A stretch of 64,000 nt of DNA from Novosphingobium sp. ERN07. GTDB taxonomy: Bacteria; Pseudomonadota; Alphaproteobacteria; Sphingomonadales; Sphingomonadaceae. The notes beneath the pieces are model-generated. The model was not told the DNA's origin and made no database searches. It saw only the letters and a list, made by a program, of their open reading frames with translations. The number at the start of each line of letters is the position of its first letter. Positions within the stretch are counted from its first letter, which is position 1. Position numbers and translations under genes: made by a program. The stretch spans positions 124,001-188,000 of the forward strand of contig NZ_JABAID010000003.1 of NCBI RefSeq assembly GCF_012641335.1, written 5' to 3'. This document shows, piece by piece, positions 7,990-16,808 of this stretch.

Positions 7990-10152
7990 TCAGAAGCGGG
8001 TGCTCAATTCCACGCCATAGGTGCGCGGTACGGCCCAGCGGTCCATCCGTTGGTCGAAGGGGGCAAGGTAGAACGAGAAGTCGCGATAGCGCTTGTCGAA
8101 CAGGTTGCGGCCGAACACCGCCACGGTCACCTTGTCGTCAGCAAAAGTATAGCCGATCCGCCCATTGACCAGCACATACCCCGGCAGGCGACCGTCAGGC
8201 GCATTGCTGGCTTCGTAGTACACGCTGCTGCGATAGGACAGGTCGGACCGGAGTGAGAGCGAGCCATCGCCCACCGGCAAGGTCAGCTGTCCGCCTGCGC
8301 TCAGTGACAGCTCGGGTACGAATGGCAGCCGGTTGCCGGCGCAGTTGATGCCCGGGCCGCAGCCGGGGAAGTCGTCATACGTCGCGTCGGTATAGCCAGC
8401 GCCGAAGTTCAGCTCCAGTTCGCGCACCGGCTTGGCGGTCACTTCAAGTTCGAAGCCCTTGATCTTGGCAGCGGCGGCATTGCGGATCTGGAAGGCCGCG
8501 CCCACCAGCGCGGAAACCTGCAGGTCCTTGTAGTCGGTATAGAACGCCGCCGCATTTACGCGCAGCTTGCGGTCCAGCAGGTCTGCCTTGAACCCCGCTT
8601 CGTAACTCCAGGCGTTTTCCGGGCCGAAGCTGATCTGCGTATCGCCGACGATATCGGGATTGTAACCGCCGCTCTTGAAGCCGCGCGCCACGCTGGCATA
8701 GACGCGCGCATTTTCTGCAAACTGCCAGGTCACGCTGGCATTGCCCGAAAGGTTTTCATCCTTGCGATGCAACTGGGCGGTCAGGTTCGGCAGCGGCACG
8801 AACGACGTGTTGGTCTGCACGAAGTCAAGATCGCGGGTTTCGATGTTGTAGCGTAGACCGCCGCTGATCGTCACGCTGTCGGTCGGTCGCAGGTTGCCGT
8901 TGACGAACACGGCATAGGCGTTGGTCCTGAGTGCCGAGGTGCTGGAAATGGACCCGAAGAACGCGCCGGGGCCGGGAGGGCCAAGCGCCACGGTCGAGCG
9001 ATCTGCATCGGCGTCCTGATAAAGGTAGTAGAGGCCGACGAGGTAATCGAACGAGCCGCCTGCGGGCGAGGCAAGGCGCAGCTCCTGCGTGAACTGGCGC
9101 GCGCCATCCTTGAAATCCGATGTCGAAAGCGGGATCGGCCGCGCATCGTTGTCCACGATCAGGCGCGACGTATTGTCGCCATAGGCGCTGATCGAGGTCA
9201 GCGTGTAATCGCCCAGGCGCACATCGATGTTGAGGTTGGCCGTCCAGATCTCGCGATCCTGCTGGTTCTGACCGTCCTGCGCCACGGTATAGGGATCGGC
9301 GAAAAAGCCCGGCAGGCCGGCAAGTCCGCCCACCGTGTTGTCGGCAATCTGGCCCAGCAGGAGCCGGTCGGACTGCTTGAGCCAGCTGCCGCCCAGCGCC
9401 ACGTCAACATCGTCGGTCGGCTTGAACAGAAGCCCACCGCGCAGCGACTTGCGATCAAGGTTGTTGAGCTTCTCGTCCGAAAGCAGATTGCGGATATAGC
9501 CATCGCGGGTGGCGATGGAACCGGCGATCTTGAACCCCAGCTTGCCCGGCGCCAGCGGCCCTGTCAGGTAGATGCTGCCCTCGGCCTGATCGAGATTGCC
9601 ATAGGCCGCGCGGCCTTCAATGTGGAAAGCCTCGAGATCGGGCTTGCGGGTGGTGATGTTGATCGCGCCGGCAGTGGTATTGCGGCCGAACAGTGTGCCC
9701 TGCGGCCCGCGCAGCACTTCCAGCGTGGCGATATCGGGCAGTTCCTGGTCGAACGAATTGGGACGCACGCCCAGAACGCCATCGACATAGACGCCAAGGC
9801 CGCTGTCGAAACCGATGTTGCGCGTCTGCGAGACGATGCCGCGGATGCCGATCGCGCCGATCACCGATCCGCCGCCGTCCTGCGAAAGGTTGGGGACCGA
9901 GCTGACCAGATCGCTGACGCGGGCGATGCCGCGCTCCTGCAGGGTCTCGCCGGTCAGCGCAGTGATCGAGATGGGAACCGTCTGCACGTTCTCGGCGCGC
10001 TTTCGCGCCACGACAGTGATCGTTTCAAGACCGCTATCGTCCTGCGTCTCTTGAGCCTGCGCAGGCGCGGCGACGACGGCAACAGCACACCCGGCGCACA
10101 TCAATGCGCTTCGAAAGCCTGATTTCCTCACGGTGATTTCCCCCGGTTTCAT
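7990..10152 (-). CDS. TonB-dependent outer-membrane receptor
   Basis: 720 residues from ATG 10152; a GTG at 10131 preceded by GGGGGA is an alternative and still keeps the signal peptide (core ALMCAGCAVAVVAAPAQAQ). The plug domain begins with ETITVVARKRAENVQTVPIS and carries EVLRGPQGTLFGRNTTAGAI. The barrel shows repeated alternating hydrophobic strands, a VARGFKSGGYNPD segment and a C-terminal strand ending in GVELSTRF, with terminal Phe as expected for BamA recognition. These receptors import substrates across the outer membrane using TonB energy. Located before an exported amidohydrolase, it probably takes up a small organic compound rather than a siderophore (inference). It is divergent from the LuxR-type regulator. 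Confidence 0.93.
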   Translation of the reverse strand: MKPGEITVRKSGFRSALMCAGCAVAVVAAPAQAQETQDDSGLETITVVARKRAENVQTVPISITALTGETLQERGIARVSDLVSSVPNLSQDGGGSVIGAIGIRGIVSQTRNIGFDSGLGVYVDGVLGVRPNSFDQELPDIATLEVLRGPQGTLFGRNTTAGAINITTRKPDLEAFHIEGRAAYGNLDQAEGSIYLTGPLAPGKLGFKIAGSIATRDGYIRNLLSDEKLNNLDRKSLRGGLLFKPTDDVDVALGGSWLKQSDRLLLGQIADNTVGGLAGLPGFFADPYTVAQDGQNQQDREIWTANLNIDVRLGDYTLTSISAYGDNTSRLIVDNDARPIPLSTSDFKDGARQFTQELRLASPAGGSFDYLVGLYYLYQDADADRSTVALGPPGPGAFFGSISSTSALRTNAYAVFVNGNLRPTDSVTISGGLRYNIETRDLDFVQTNTSFVPLPNLTAQLHRKDENLSGNASVTWQFAENARVYASVARGFKSGGYNPDIVGDTQISFGPENAWSYEAGFKADLLDRKLRVNAAAFYTDYKDLQVSALVGAAFQIRNAAAAKIKGFELEVTAKPVRELELNFGAGYTDATYDDFPGCGPGINCAGNRLPFVPELSLSAGGQLTLPVGDGSLSLRSDLSYRSSVYYEASNAPDGRLPGYVLVNGRIGYTFADDKVTVAVFGRNLFDKRYRDFSFYLAPFDQRMDRWAVPRTYGVELSTRF

Positions 10153-10295
10153 TATGATCGGGGCACGATGCATGGCCCTTACACGGCGCGCATCCCCCAT
10201 TTGCGGGATAGGCGGGCCAAGGCGGTGTACGAAATTCGCGCTGCATTGTCCGGAATCGGAATAAAAGCGGCGCCGGGTACATTTGGCGTATTGGT

Positions 10296-10310
10296 GCTAT
10301 CGATGATAAC
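10296..10310. promoter_or_regulatory. Imperfect palindromic operator upstream of LuxR-type regulator
   Basis: GCTATCG-A-TGATAAC matches the perfect palindrome GTTATCA-N-TGATAAC at 11606 in 12 of its 14 arm bases. It lies 59 bases before the regulator start, in the intergenic region shared with the divergent TBDR, consistent with autoregulation. Confidence 0.5.
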
Positions 10311-10368
10311 AATCCAGTCTGGCTGAATTGAACGACTCCATGTTGGGTAACTGTCGGGGGATGGCGTT

Positions 10369-11502
10369 ATGGTGCGAGCCGAACTGCTGGCCGATTTTTA
10401 TGGGGCCGCGATTGATCGCAGCCGGTTGACTGCCGCCCTTGACAGTGTGCGCCTGCGGACCAACGCGATGTCCGCCACGTTCCACCTGTTCGAACGCACG
10501 CCAGAGCGTCTGCGCCATCGCTGGCAGTCTTCCTGCTCAAACACGCCGCAAGCTGCCAACCAGATGGCGCTTCTCGATGAGCTCAATCCCCGCACCGTCG
10601 CGCACTGCAATCCCGAGATGTCCGGCCCCAGCGTGCTGGAAGATCATTATCTGCCGGACAGCTTCCAGCCCGAAGTGCGCCGATGGCAGGAACAGCTGCG
10701 TTCGTTCGGCATGGGGCAGTTCCTTGCCGCCAGGATCACGCTCGATGGCCGGCACGAGGTTGGCGTGGCACTGCATGGCCGCATCGAAGGTGGCCCGCTC
10801 GATCCCGAAAGCCGGGACTTCCTGATAGATCTCATGCCCCATGTGCGCGAAGCGGTTGGCCACGTGGTGCGGATGCAGGAACTACGGCAGGGGCAGGGCC
10901 ACCTGCTGGGTGCGCTGGATCATCTGCGCCAAGCCATCCTGACATGCGATGCCACCGGCCGCATCATCTCGATCAATTCCAGCGCGGTCAGGTTGCTGGG
11001 CAAGGCCTGCGAAAGCTACCAGGCGTCGCTCTGCCGTCCGGGGGCGGCCTTGCCGCGATCGCTGATGGCGCGCGTGGTTTCGGGAGAGCGGGTCCTGCGC
11101 TGGCAGGGCGGCGCGCGGGAATTGCAGGTCTGCGCAATGCCGTTGGGCATGGCGCAGGCAGGCGATGCGCTGCTCCTCTCGCTTGACTGCGCAAAGGCGC
11201 CGGTTGGAACGACGGGCAGCCCCGGCTGGGTGCTTGCCCTTGCCGATCCGGAGGATCCGCCTGCGGTCCACGCCGAAGACCTGGCCCGCAGCTTTGGCAT
11301 CAGCCATGCCGAGGCGCTGCTGCTGCGCCATCTGGCCCTGGGCGGGGATCTGGGCGAATTTGCCGCCCTGCGCGATGTTTCGATCCACACCGCGCGCTCG
11401 CAACTGAAGGCGCTGATGGCAAAGACCGGCGCCTCGCGGCAGGCGGAACTGGTGCGGATGGCGCTCGGCACGCCGGGAGCCGGCATGAGCGACCAGACCT
11501 GA
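10369..11502 (+). CDS. LuxR-type HTH transcriptional regulator with unassigned N-terminal sensor region
   Basis: 377 residues. The last 60 or so residues form a LuxR/GerE-type helix-turn-helix: GISHAEALLLRHLALGGDL, then VSIHTARSQLKALMAKTGAS with the typical recognition helix. The preceding ~300 residues contain a PAS-like stretch around DATGRIISINSSAVRLLGKA (about residue 195) and no recognisable phosphoacceptor, suggesting direct sensing of a ligand. This architecture, long N-terminus plus PAS-like region plus LuxR HTH, is common in uncharacterised proteobacterial regulators. It is divergent from a TBDR and precedes the oxygenase/amidase operon. Palindromic sites before this gene, before 11679 and before the TBDR at 16809 make it the best candidate to bind them (inference). 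Confidence 0.8.
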   Translation: MVRAELLADFYGAAIDRSRLTAALDSVRLRTNAMSATFHLFERTPERLRHRWQSSCSNTPQAANQMALLDELNPRTVAHCNPEMSGPSVLEDHYLPDSFQPEVRRWQEQLRSFGMGQFLAARITLDGRHEVGVALHGRIEGGPLDPESRDFLIDLMPHVREAVGHVVRMQELRQGQGHLLGALDHLRQAILTCDATGRIISINSSAVRLLGKACESYQASLCRPGAALPRSLMARVVSGERVLRWQGGARELQVCAMPLGMAQAGDALLLSLDCAKAPVGTTGSPGWVLALADPEDPPAVHAEDLARSFGISHAEALLLRHLALGGDLGEFAALRDVSIHTARSQLKALMAKTGASRQAELVRMALGTPGAGMSDQT

Positions 11503-11605
11503 CCTTAGCTGACCCGGCCTGATCGGCGTCCCTTCTCCTTCCGCCTTTGCCCGGTCCTTGCGCGCACCCTCGCGGCGCCTCGAGATCATGGCTTGACCGC
11601 GCGGC

Positions 11606-11644
11606 GTTATCACTGATAACAACCGATTCGTTACCAGTGATAAC
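11606..11644. promoter_or_regulatory. Pair of palindromic operators upstream of oxygenase/amidase operon
   Basis: GTTATCACTGATAAC (11606-11620) is a perfect 15-bp palindrome with a one-base centre. GTTACCAGTGATAAC (11630-11644) is a second copy with one arm mismatch. Their centres are 24 bp apart, close to two helical turns, so two dimers could bind on nearly the same face. The pair ends 34 bases before the start codon at 11679. Confidence 0.65.
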
Positions 11645-11678
11645 GTGCCGTCAGGGCACGCTGGCGGGAGAAAGATCG

Positions 11679-12914
11679 ATGGCATCCGCTGCCCTTTCCG
11701 CAGATCATCAGCCTGTGCCTGCGAAGGCCGAACTTGCTGCAATCACGCCGCATGCACTGCTGGAGCGCGCGCGCGCCTTCCGACCGCGCCTGCGCGCGAT
11801 GGAGGCAGAAGCCGAGCGTCAGGGCCGCCTGCCGCAGGATCTGATGGAGGAACTGGACGGGGCAGGTTTCTTCCGCATTGTCCAGCCGCGCAGCTTCGGC
11901 GGGCTCGAATGCGATGTGCCAACCTTCTACAAGGTGATGATGGAACTGGCCCGCGGCAGCACCGATGTCGGCTGGGTCATGGCGCTCGTATCCGGTCAGC
12001 CCATGGTTCTCGCACGGTTTCCCGAACAGGCTCAGGCAGAAGCTTATGGCACCACAGGCGAATTCCGAGCCTCGGGCTCGTTCGCCCCTCCCGGAAAGGC
12101 CGTGCCCGTCGATGGCGGCTACCGCGTGACCGCCGCCTGGCAGAATGGATCGGGCTGCGATATCTCCACCCACTTCATGCCGCTGGTGATGATCGAGGCA
12201 CCGGATGGCCCGCAGCCAGCGCAGATCCTGATCGATCGCAAGGATTTTCAGATTGTCGATGACTGGAATGTGATCGGCATGCGCGGAACCGGATCGAAGC
12301 GCGTCGTCGTCAACGATCTCTTCGTGCCGGAACATCGCGTGATGCGCTGCCACGGCATGATGCGTGGGGCCGAGCCGCTCGATCTTGCCTGCACCACCAG
12401 CGACAACCCGATGTATTCGGCTTCGATCTCTCCCTTCCTCATCAGCCAGACGGCCTGTGTGGCCGTTGGCACGGCAAGGGCCGCACTCGATCACTACGAA
12501 GAGATCCTGCGCACGAAGAAGTCGGCCTATCCGCCCTATCATGAAAAGGGCACCGATCCGATCCACCAGCGCAATTATGGCACGGCGTTCCGGCTCGTCT
12601 CCACCGCTGAAGCGGCGCTGGTGCAGGCCGGGCACGAATTCATGGATTATGCGCAGGAATGGCAGGCAAGCGGGGTCCCGTTCGATCAGATGCGCGCTTT
12701 GCGCCTGCGCTCCATCGCGGTGCAATCGGTCCAGCTGGGCTGGGAAGCATTCCAGCTGATCTTCCACGCGGGCGGAACATCCACGGCCGCGCGTGAAGGC
12801 CATCCGTTGACGCGGATCCTGCGCAATTTCAACGTCCTGCGCACGCATGCCGTGCTCCAGCTGGAAGATGCGGCGCACGCTGTCGGCCGCACGACTTTCG
12901 CGGTGGCGTCCTGA
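11679..12914 (+). CDS. Acyl-CoA-dehydrogenase-fold flavin oxygenase, paralogue A
   Basis: 411 residues from ATG 11679, which follows a GGGAGAAAG ribosome site; the open frame extends upstream through the operators but lacks a start site there. N-terminal helical domain: GFFRIVQPRSFGGLE and GSTDVGWVMALVSG. Middle domain: NGSGCDISTHFMPLV and DWNVIGMRGTGSKRVVV. C-terminal helices end with FNVLRTHAVLQLEDAA. This is the hydroxyphenylacetate-hydroxylase-like (group D, two-component) branch, not a CoA dehydrogenase. A close paralogue lies at 14413 with an amidase between them, all in one transcription unit: the amidase start is 1 base after this stop. Reduced flavin must come from elsewhere, perhaps from the reductase at 5628. 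The substrate is unknown. Confidence 0.85.
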   Translation: MASAALSADHQPVPAKAELAAITPHALLERARAFRPRLRAMEAEAERQGRLPQDLMEELDGAGFFRIVQPRSFGGLECDVPTFYKVMMELARGSTDVGWVMALVSGQPMVLARFPEQAQAEAYGTTGEFRASGSFAPPGKAVPVDGGYRVTAAWQNGSGCDISTHFMPLVMIEAPDGPQPAQILIDRKDFQIVDDWNVIGMRGTGSKRVVVNDLFVPEHRVMRCHGMMRGAEPLDLACTTSDNPMYSASISPFLISQTACVAVGTARAALDHYEEILRTKKSAYPPYHEKGTDPIHQRNYGTAFRLVSTAEAALVQAGHEFMDYAQEWQASGVPFDQMRALRLRSIAVQSVQLGWEAFQLIFHAGGTSTAAREGHPLTRILRNFNVLRTHAVLQLEDAAHAVGRTTFAVAS

Positions 12915-12915
12915 T

Positions 12916-14370
12916 ATGGCCGAGGTTCTGGACAGCGATCTGGCAATGGCGCGGGCGACAGACCTCGTTGCCATGCTCCGTGGGCGAACGATCGGCGCCG
13001 AGGAGCTTCTCGATCAGCACCTCGCCCGTGTGGAGCGGTTCAATCCCGCGATAAATGCGGTTGTCACGCTCGATATCGACCGCGCCCGAACCGCTGCGCG
13101 CCGTTTCGATGCGCGCGGCGCAGGGGAGGAAAATGGCCTGCTCGGCGGGTTGCCGATGACGGTCAAGGAAACCTGGGGCATGGCGGGCATGCGCACCACG
13201 GTGGGCCTGCCGTTCCTTGCAGACAACGTCTCGGCCGAGGATTCCCGGCCCGTTGCCCGCCTGCGCGGCGAAGGCGCGGTAATCTTCGGCAAGACCAACG
13301 TGCCGATCGGCGGGGCCGACCATCAGACCGCCAATCCGATCTATGGCCTCACCCGCAACCCCTGGGATCTCTCTCGAACGGTCGGCGGATCGTCGGGCGG
13401 GGCCGCTGCAGCGCTTGCCACCGGTCTCACTCCGCTGGAACTTGGCAGCGACATCGGCGGCTCAATCCGCATCCCTGCGCACATGTGCGGCCTGTTCGGC
13501 CACAAGGGCAGCTTCGGGCTGATCCCCACGCTTGGCCATGTCCCGCCCATGCCCGAAGTGAAAGTGGAGCCGGAACTCTCGGTGGCTGGGCCGATGGCGC
13601 GCAACGCAGCCGATCTGGAACTTGGCCTAGATGCGCTGACCCGCGTCGGCCCCCACGCGCCGCCAAGCCGGCATGAACGCCTAGCCGATTTCCGCATCGC
13701 CCTGTGGACCGGGGATCTGCCCTATGCGGCAAGTGCCGAGACGAGCGCGGCAATTGATGATCTGGCGCAGGCGCTCTCAGCCCGGGGGGCGAAGGTATCG
13801 ACCACGGCTCGCCCGCCATTCGATGCGACGTCGTCGCTTGAAACCTATGTCCGGAGCCTGTTCTCCATCGTGCTGGGCGGCCAGCCCTTCCGCATCGACG
13901 AAGCAGAGCGGGCAGAACTGGGCCACGATGCGTTGTGGTACGCCGATGTGCTGGAACAATGCGCCAATGGCAGTGGTCCATCATGGCAGGCGCTGCGCGA
14001 TGCGCGTGCGGCGCTCAAGGCGGCATGGGCCACATTCTTCCAATCGTGGGACGCAATCGTCTGTCCGGTATTCCCAACCACGGCATTCGAACATGATCTG
14101 TCGGGCGAAGGCATCGCTGCGCAAATGCATCGGCGCAGGCTGGTAGATGGTGAAAGCCATGTCTATCTTTCGCAACTGTCGTGGCCAAGCCTTGCGACGG
14201 TTGCCGATCTGCCGGCAACTGTCGTGCCTGTGCCGCGAAAGGCCGGAGAGCTTCCTCTGGGGCTGCAGCTGATCGGTCCGTTCATGGAAGATCGCACGAC
14301 CGTGCGCCTTGCCGCGCTGCTCGAAGCGGAGCTTGACTGCTGCTTCCGTGCTCCGCCGCCGCTCGTCTGA
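12916..14370 (+). CDS. Amidase signature family hydrolase
   Basis: 484 residues. The Ser-cisSer-Lys triad is intact: Lys84 in MTVKETWG, cis-Ser159 in GGSSGGAAAALA and nucleophile Ser183 in GSDIGGSIRIPAH. No signal peptide is present, so it acts in the cytoplasm. Members hydrolyse carboxamides to acid and ammonia or amine. It starts 1 base after the upstream oxygenase and is followed by the paralogous oxygenase, suggesting that the pathway substrate or an intermediate has an amide or lactam bond. IacH, an amidase in indole-3-acetate clusters, is one comparison. Sequence motifs do not tell apart aryl amides, lactams or peptidic amides. Confidence 0.9.
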   Translation: MAEVLDSDLAMARATDLVAMLRGRTIGAEELLDQHLARVERFNPAINAVVTLDIDRARTAARRFDARGAGEENGLLGGLPMTVKETWGMAGMRTTVGLPFLADNVSAEDSRPVARLRGEGAVIFGKTNVPIGGADHQTANPIYGLTRNPWDLSRTVGGSSGGAAAALATGLTPLELGSDIGGSIRIPAHMCGLFGHKGSFGLIPTLGHVPPMPEVKVEPELSVAGPMARNAADLELGLDALTRVGPHAPPSRHERLADFRIALWTGDLPYAASAETSAAIDDLAQALSARGAKVSTTARPPFDATSSLETYVRSLFSIVLGGQPFRIDEAERAELGHDALWYADVLEQCANGSGPSWQALRDARAALKAAWATFFQSWDAIVCPVFPTTAFEHDLSGEGIAAQMHRRRLVDGESHVYLSQLSWPSLATVADLPATVVPVPRKAGELPLGLQLIGPFMEDRTTVRLAALLEAELDCCFRAPPPLV

Positions 14371-14412
14371 GCTGCGGTAAACACCTGAAATATTTCACGA
14401 AGGACAGTTTCC

Positions 14413-15651
14413 ATGGCCAGTCTTGCATCCGAAGCCAGTGCGCGGATGAAGCCCCTTCCACAGCCCGAGCCAGGCCTGACACCTGAGCGTCTGCTGGATC
14501 GTGCCCGTGGCTTGCGCCCCTTGCTGCGCGCATCGCAGGCCGAATGCGAGGATGGCGGCCGCGTGCCTCGGAGGGTTGCGGATGCGCTGATCGAAGGCGG
14601 CTTCTTCCGCATTGTGCAGCCGCGCCATTTTGGCGGCTATGAATTCGATATCGCAACGTTCTATCGCGTGATCATGGAGATTGCGCGCGGTTGCAGCGAA
14701 ACCGGGTGGGTCACCTCACTGGTCGGCGGTCACCCCCTGCTGCTGTCACGCTATCCGGCCGAAACACAGGCGGAAATCTATGGTGCGCTGGGCGATTTAC
14801 GCTGTCCCGGCGCGCTCACCCCGCTGGGCACTGCCGCGCGCGAACCCGGGGGCTACCGTATCACCCACAGCTGGGTTTCGGCTTCGGGCTGTGATCTTGG
14901 CACGCACTTCATGGGGCTTGCCCGGGTGGATGGCGACGAGGGCGGAACCTTGGTGCAACTCCTTGTCGATATTGTAGATTGTTCGATCGAGGACGATTGG
15001 TTCGTGATGGGAATGCGTGGCACGGGATCGAAGCGTGTGACCGTGACCGACCTGTTCGTGCCGGATCATCGTGCACTGGCCGTGGGCGGCATGGCGCGCG
15101 GAGCCGAACCGCTCGATGCCCACGTGCCAATGCACGAAAACCCGATGTATTCAGGGCTCATCGGCCCATTTCTGATTGGCGAGACGGCAGCCGTAGCTGT
15201 GGGGGCAGCGCGGGGCGCGCTGGACATTTACGAAGAGCTGCTGCTGACCAAGAAGTCCCTGGCTCCGCCGTTCCTTGAACGCTGCCACGATCCCGTAGCC
15301 CAGCAATATTATGGCGAGGCGCTGTCACTGGTGCTGACGGCCGAAGCCGCGATGGTGAAATCGGGCGAGGATTATATGGCCTTTGCCGAAGCAGCCCGCA
15401 ATAAAGGCACGTCGTTCGACACCGCAAAAGGGCTGCAGTTGACGATGGTTGCCCAGCGCTGCGTCGAACTTTCGTGGCAGGCGATCGATCTGATCTATCG
15501 CACGGCGGGCACGACGGCGTCGGCCAAACACGGCATGCCGATAGGCCGCTTCCTGCGCAACATTGCGGTCCTGCGCACGCACCCGGTGCTCCAGCGCGAA
15601 AACACGGCAATCCAGATGGCCAAGCTGCGGCTTGTCGATCGTGTCGGCTGA
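14413..15651 (+). CDS. Acyl-CoA-dehydrogenase-fold flavin oxygenase, paralogue B
   Basis: 412 residues. It matches the protein at 11679 along its whole length: GGFFRIVQPRHFGGYEFD against AGFFRIVQPRSFGGLECD, and DWFVMGMRGTGSKRV against DWNVIGMRGTGSKRV. Flavin-contact glycine-rich loops and the C-terminal four-helix region are kept, so it is not obviously inactive. Tandem retention of two such oxygenases around an amidase suggests either two hydroxylation steps or a hetero-oligomer. An AAGGAC site precedes the ATG. The next gene, a kinase, starts inside its last codons. Reduced-flavin partner and substrate are unknown. Confidence 0.85.
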   Translation: MASLASEASARMKPLPQPEPGLTPERLLDRARGLRPLLRASQAECEDGGRVPRRVADALIEGGFFRIVQPRHFGGYEFDIATFYRVIMEIARGCSETGWVTSLVGGHPLLLSRYPAETQAEIYGALGDLRCPGALTPLGTAAREPGGYRITHSWVSASGCDLGTHFMGLARVDGDEGGTLVQLLVDIVDCSIEDDWFVMGMRGTGSKRVTVTDLFVPDHRALAVGGMARGAEPLDAHVPMHENPMYSGLIGPFLIGETAAVAVGAARGALDIYEELLLTKKSLAPPFLERCHDPVAQQYYGEALSLVLTAEAAMVKSGEDYMAFAEAARNKGTSFDTAKGLQLTMVAQRCVELSWQAIDLIYRTAGTTASAKHGMPIGRFLRNIAVLRTHPVLQRENTAIQMAKLRLVDRVG

Positions 15652-16615
15652 AGCCGTGATCTTTGGAACCGAAGGTGCTGCCCGGATTCTCGGGCAGCAT
15701 TTCGGCCTGTCCGGCAAGATCACGCCACTGACCGCAGAGCGTGACGAGAATTTCCGTGTCCAGTCGGCACAAGGCCAGTTCGTGCTGAAGGTGTTTGGGC
15801 CCGGAACGCCAGAGGATGAGGCGGACATGCTCTGCGCAGTCCTGCGCCATCTTCAGGATCGTGCGCCCAGCCTGCCGGTTCCGCGTCTGGTAGCGGCATC
15901 GCCTGCCACGCCGTTCGTCAGGCTGGACGGCGGACGGTTGGCGGTGCTTTACACCTTCCTGCCGGGCACCCCGTTGATGGAGGTACGGCGGAGCATTGCG
16001 CAGGCGCAGGCCTGTGGGGCGCTGGCGGCACAGCTTGGTCACGCTTTGCGCGATTTTTCCCATCCCGCCATGCATCGGCGGCTGATCTGGGACCTGCGCC
16101 GCCTCCCGGATCTTGCGGCAATCGCAGCGGATCTGCGCCGCGTGCCCTTTGCCGAATTCGTGCTGCCGTTCATCGATCGCTTCGCCAGCGACGTGGCGCC
16201 AGCCCTTGATGCGCTGCCGCGCCAGTTCGTGCACAACGATCTCAATGCCCGGAATGTTATCGTTGCTATCCAAAATCACGATCGAATCGCAGGAATCATC
16301 GATTTTGGCGACTCGGTTCACACGGCGCGGGTGTGCGATATCGCCGTCGGCATGATCGGCCAGATGGCTGATCGAGATAGTGCCGGGGCGATGATCGAAG
16401 CCTTCCTTTCCGGCTACGAATGCATTGCTCCACTTGCTGCAGGCGAGCGCGAGATCCTGCCCCAGCTCGTTGCTGCACGGGTGGTCCAGAACGTCGTCAT
16501 GACAGCTTTCTATCAGCAGGAAACCGGGGAATCCGGGCACTTTTCCGGCTTTGACGAGACCTATTTCGGGTGGCGCGTGGCCTTCGTGCAGGATCTGATC
16601 CGCCGTCACACCTGA
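15641..16615 (+). CDS. APH-fold small-molecule kinase (hydroxylysine/ethanolamine kinase-like)
   Basis: 324 residues from GTG 15641, overlapping the oxygenase stop by 11 bases; GTG 15656 is an alternative. The aminoglycoside-phosphotransferase/choline-kinase fold is clear: Lys50 in QFVLKVFG, catalytic Asp200 and Asn205 in FVHNDLNARNVIV, and metal-binding Asp221 in GIIDFGDS. Antibiotic resistance is unlikely in this context. The sequence style (FRVQ...GQFVLKV, HNDLNARNV) resembles hydroxylysine kinase and the kinase half of bacterial kinase-aminotransferase fusions. A class-III PLP enzyme of the phospholyase type lies at 19337, so an amino alcohol or hydroxy-amino acid could be phosphorylated here and eliminated there (inference). 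Confidence 0.82.
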   Translation: MSAEAVIFGTEGAARILGQHFGLSGKITPLTAERDENFRVQSAQGQFVLKVFGPGTPEDEADMLCAVLRHLQDRAPSLPVPRLVAASPATPFVRLDGGRLAVLYTFLPGTPLMEVRRSIAQAQACGALAAQLGHALRDFSHPAMHRRLIWDLRRLPDLAAIAADLRRVPFAEFVLPFIDRFASDVAPALDALPRQFVHNDLNARNVIVAIQNHDRIAGIIDFGDSVHTARVCDIAVGMIGQMADRDSAGAMIEAFLSGYECIAPLAAGEREILPQLVAARVVQNVVMTAFYQQETGESGHFSGFDETYFGWRVAFVQDLIRRHT

Positions 16616-16622
16616 TAGCGCT

Positions 16623-16654
16623 GCAGGGCGCAAGGCAAGGGCTGCGTGCCCTGC
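16623..16654 (+). terminator. Possible hairpin after kinase gene
   Basis: GCAGGGC and GCCCTGC form a 7-bp stem, and internal GGCA/TGCC segments could add to it. There is no T-run. It may end or attenuate the operon before the TBDR promoter at about 16.7 kb. Confidence 0.3.
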
Positions 16655-16711
16655 CCTGTCAGGCAAATCCGCGCATCGTGAAATTTGTTCTTTGCACGAA
16701 ACAATCGTAAT

Positions 16712-16726
16712 GATACCACTGCTAAC
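16712..16726. promoter_or_regulatory. Imperfect palindromic operator upstream of TBDR gene
   Basis: GATACCACTGCTAAC agrees with GTTATCA-N-TGATAAC in 11 of 14 arm bases and has the same one-base centre C. It lies about 83 bases before the receptor start, linking this gene to the LuxR-proximal operators. Confidence 0.45.
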
Positions 16727-16808
16727 AAGCTTCTGATCGTAACAATCAAAAATGATGGATCGGAAGGCGCAGGAACGAGAACGGCTTCTTGGAAAAGAGG
16801 GGGGAAAC

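Noticed and set aside
15641..16615. Aminoglycoside-resistance phosphotransferase
   Set aside because: The fold is shared, but the gene overlaps a catabolic gene, lies in a degradation operon and matches the hydroxylysine/ethanolamine-kinase style.
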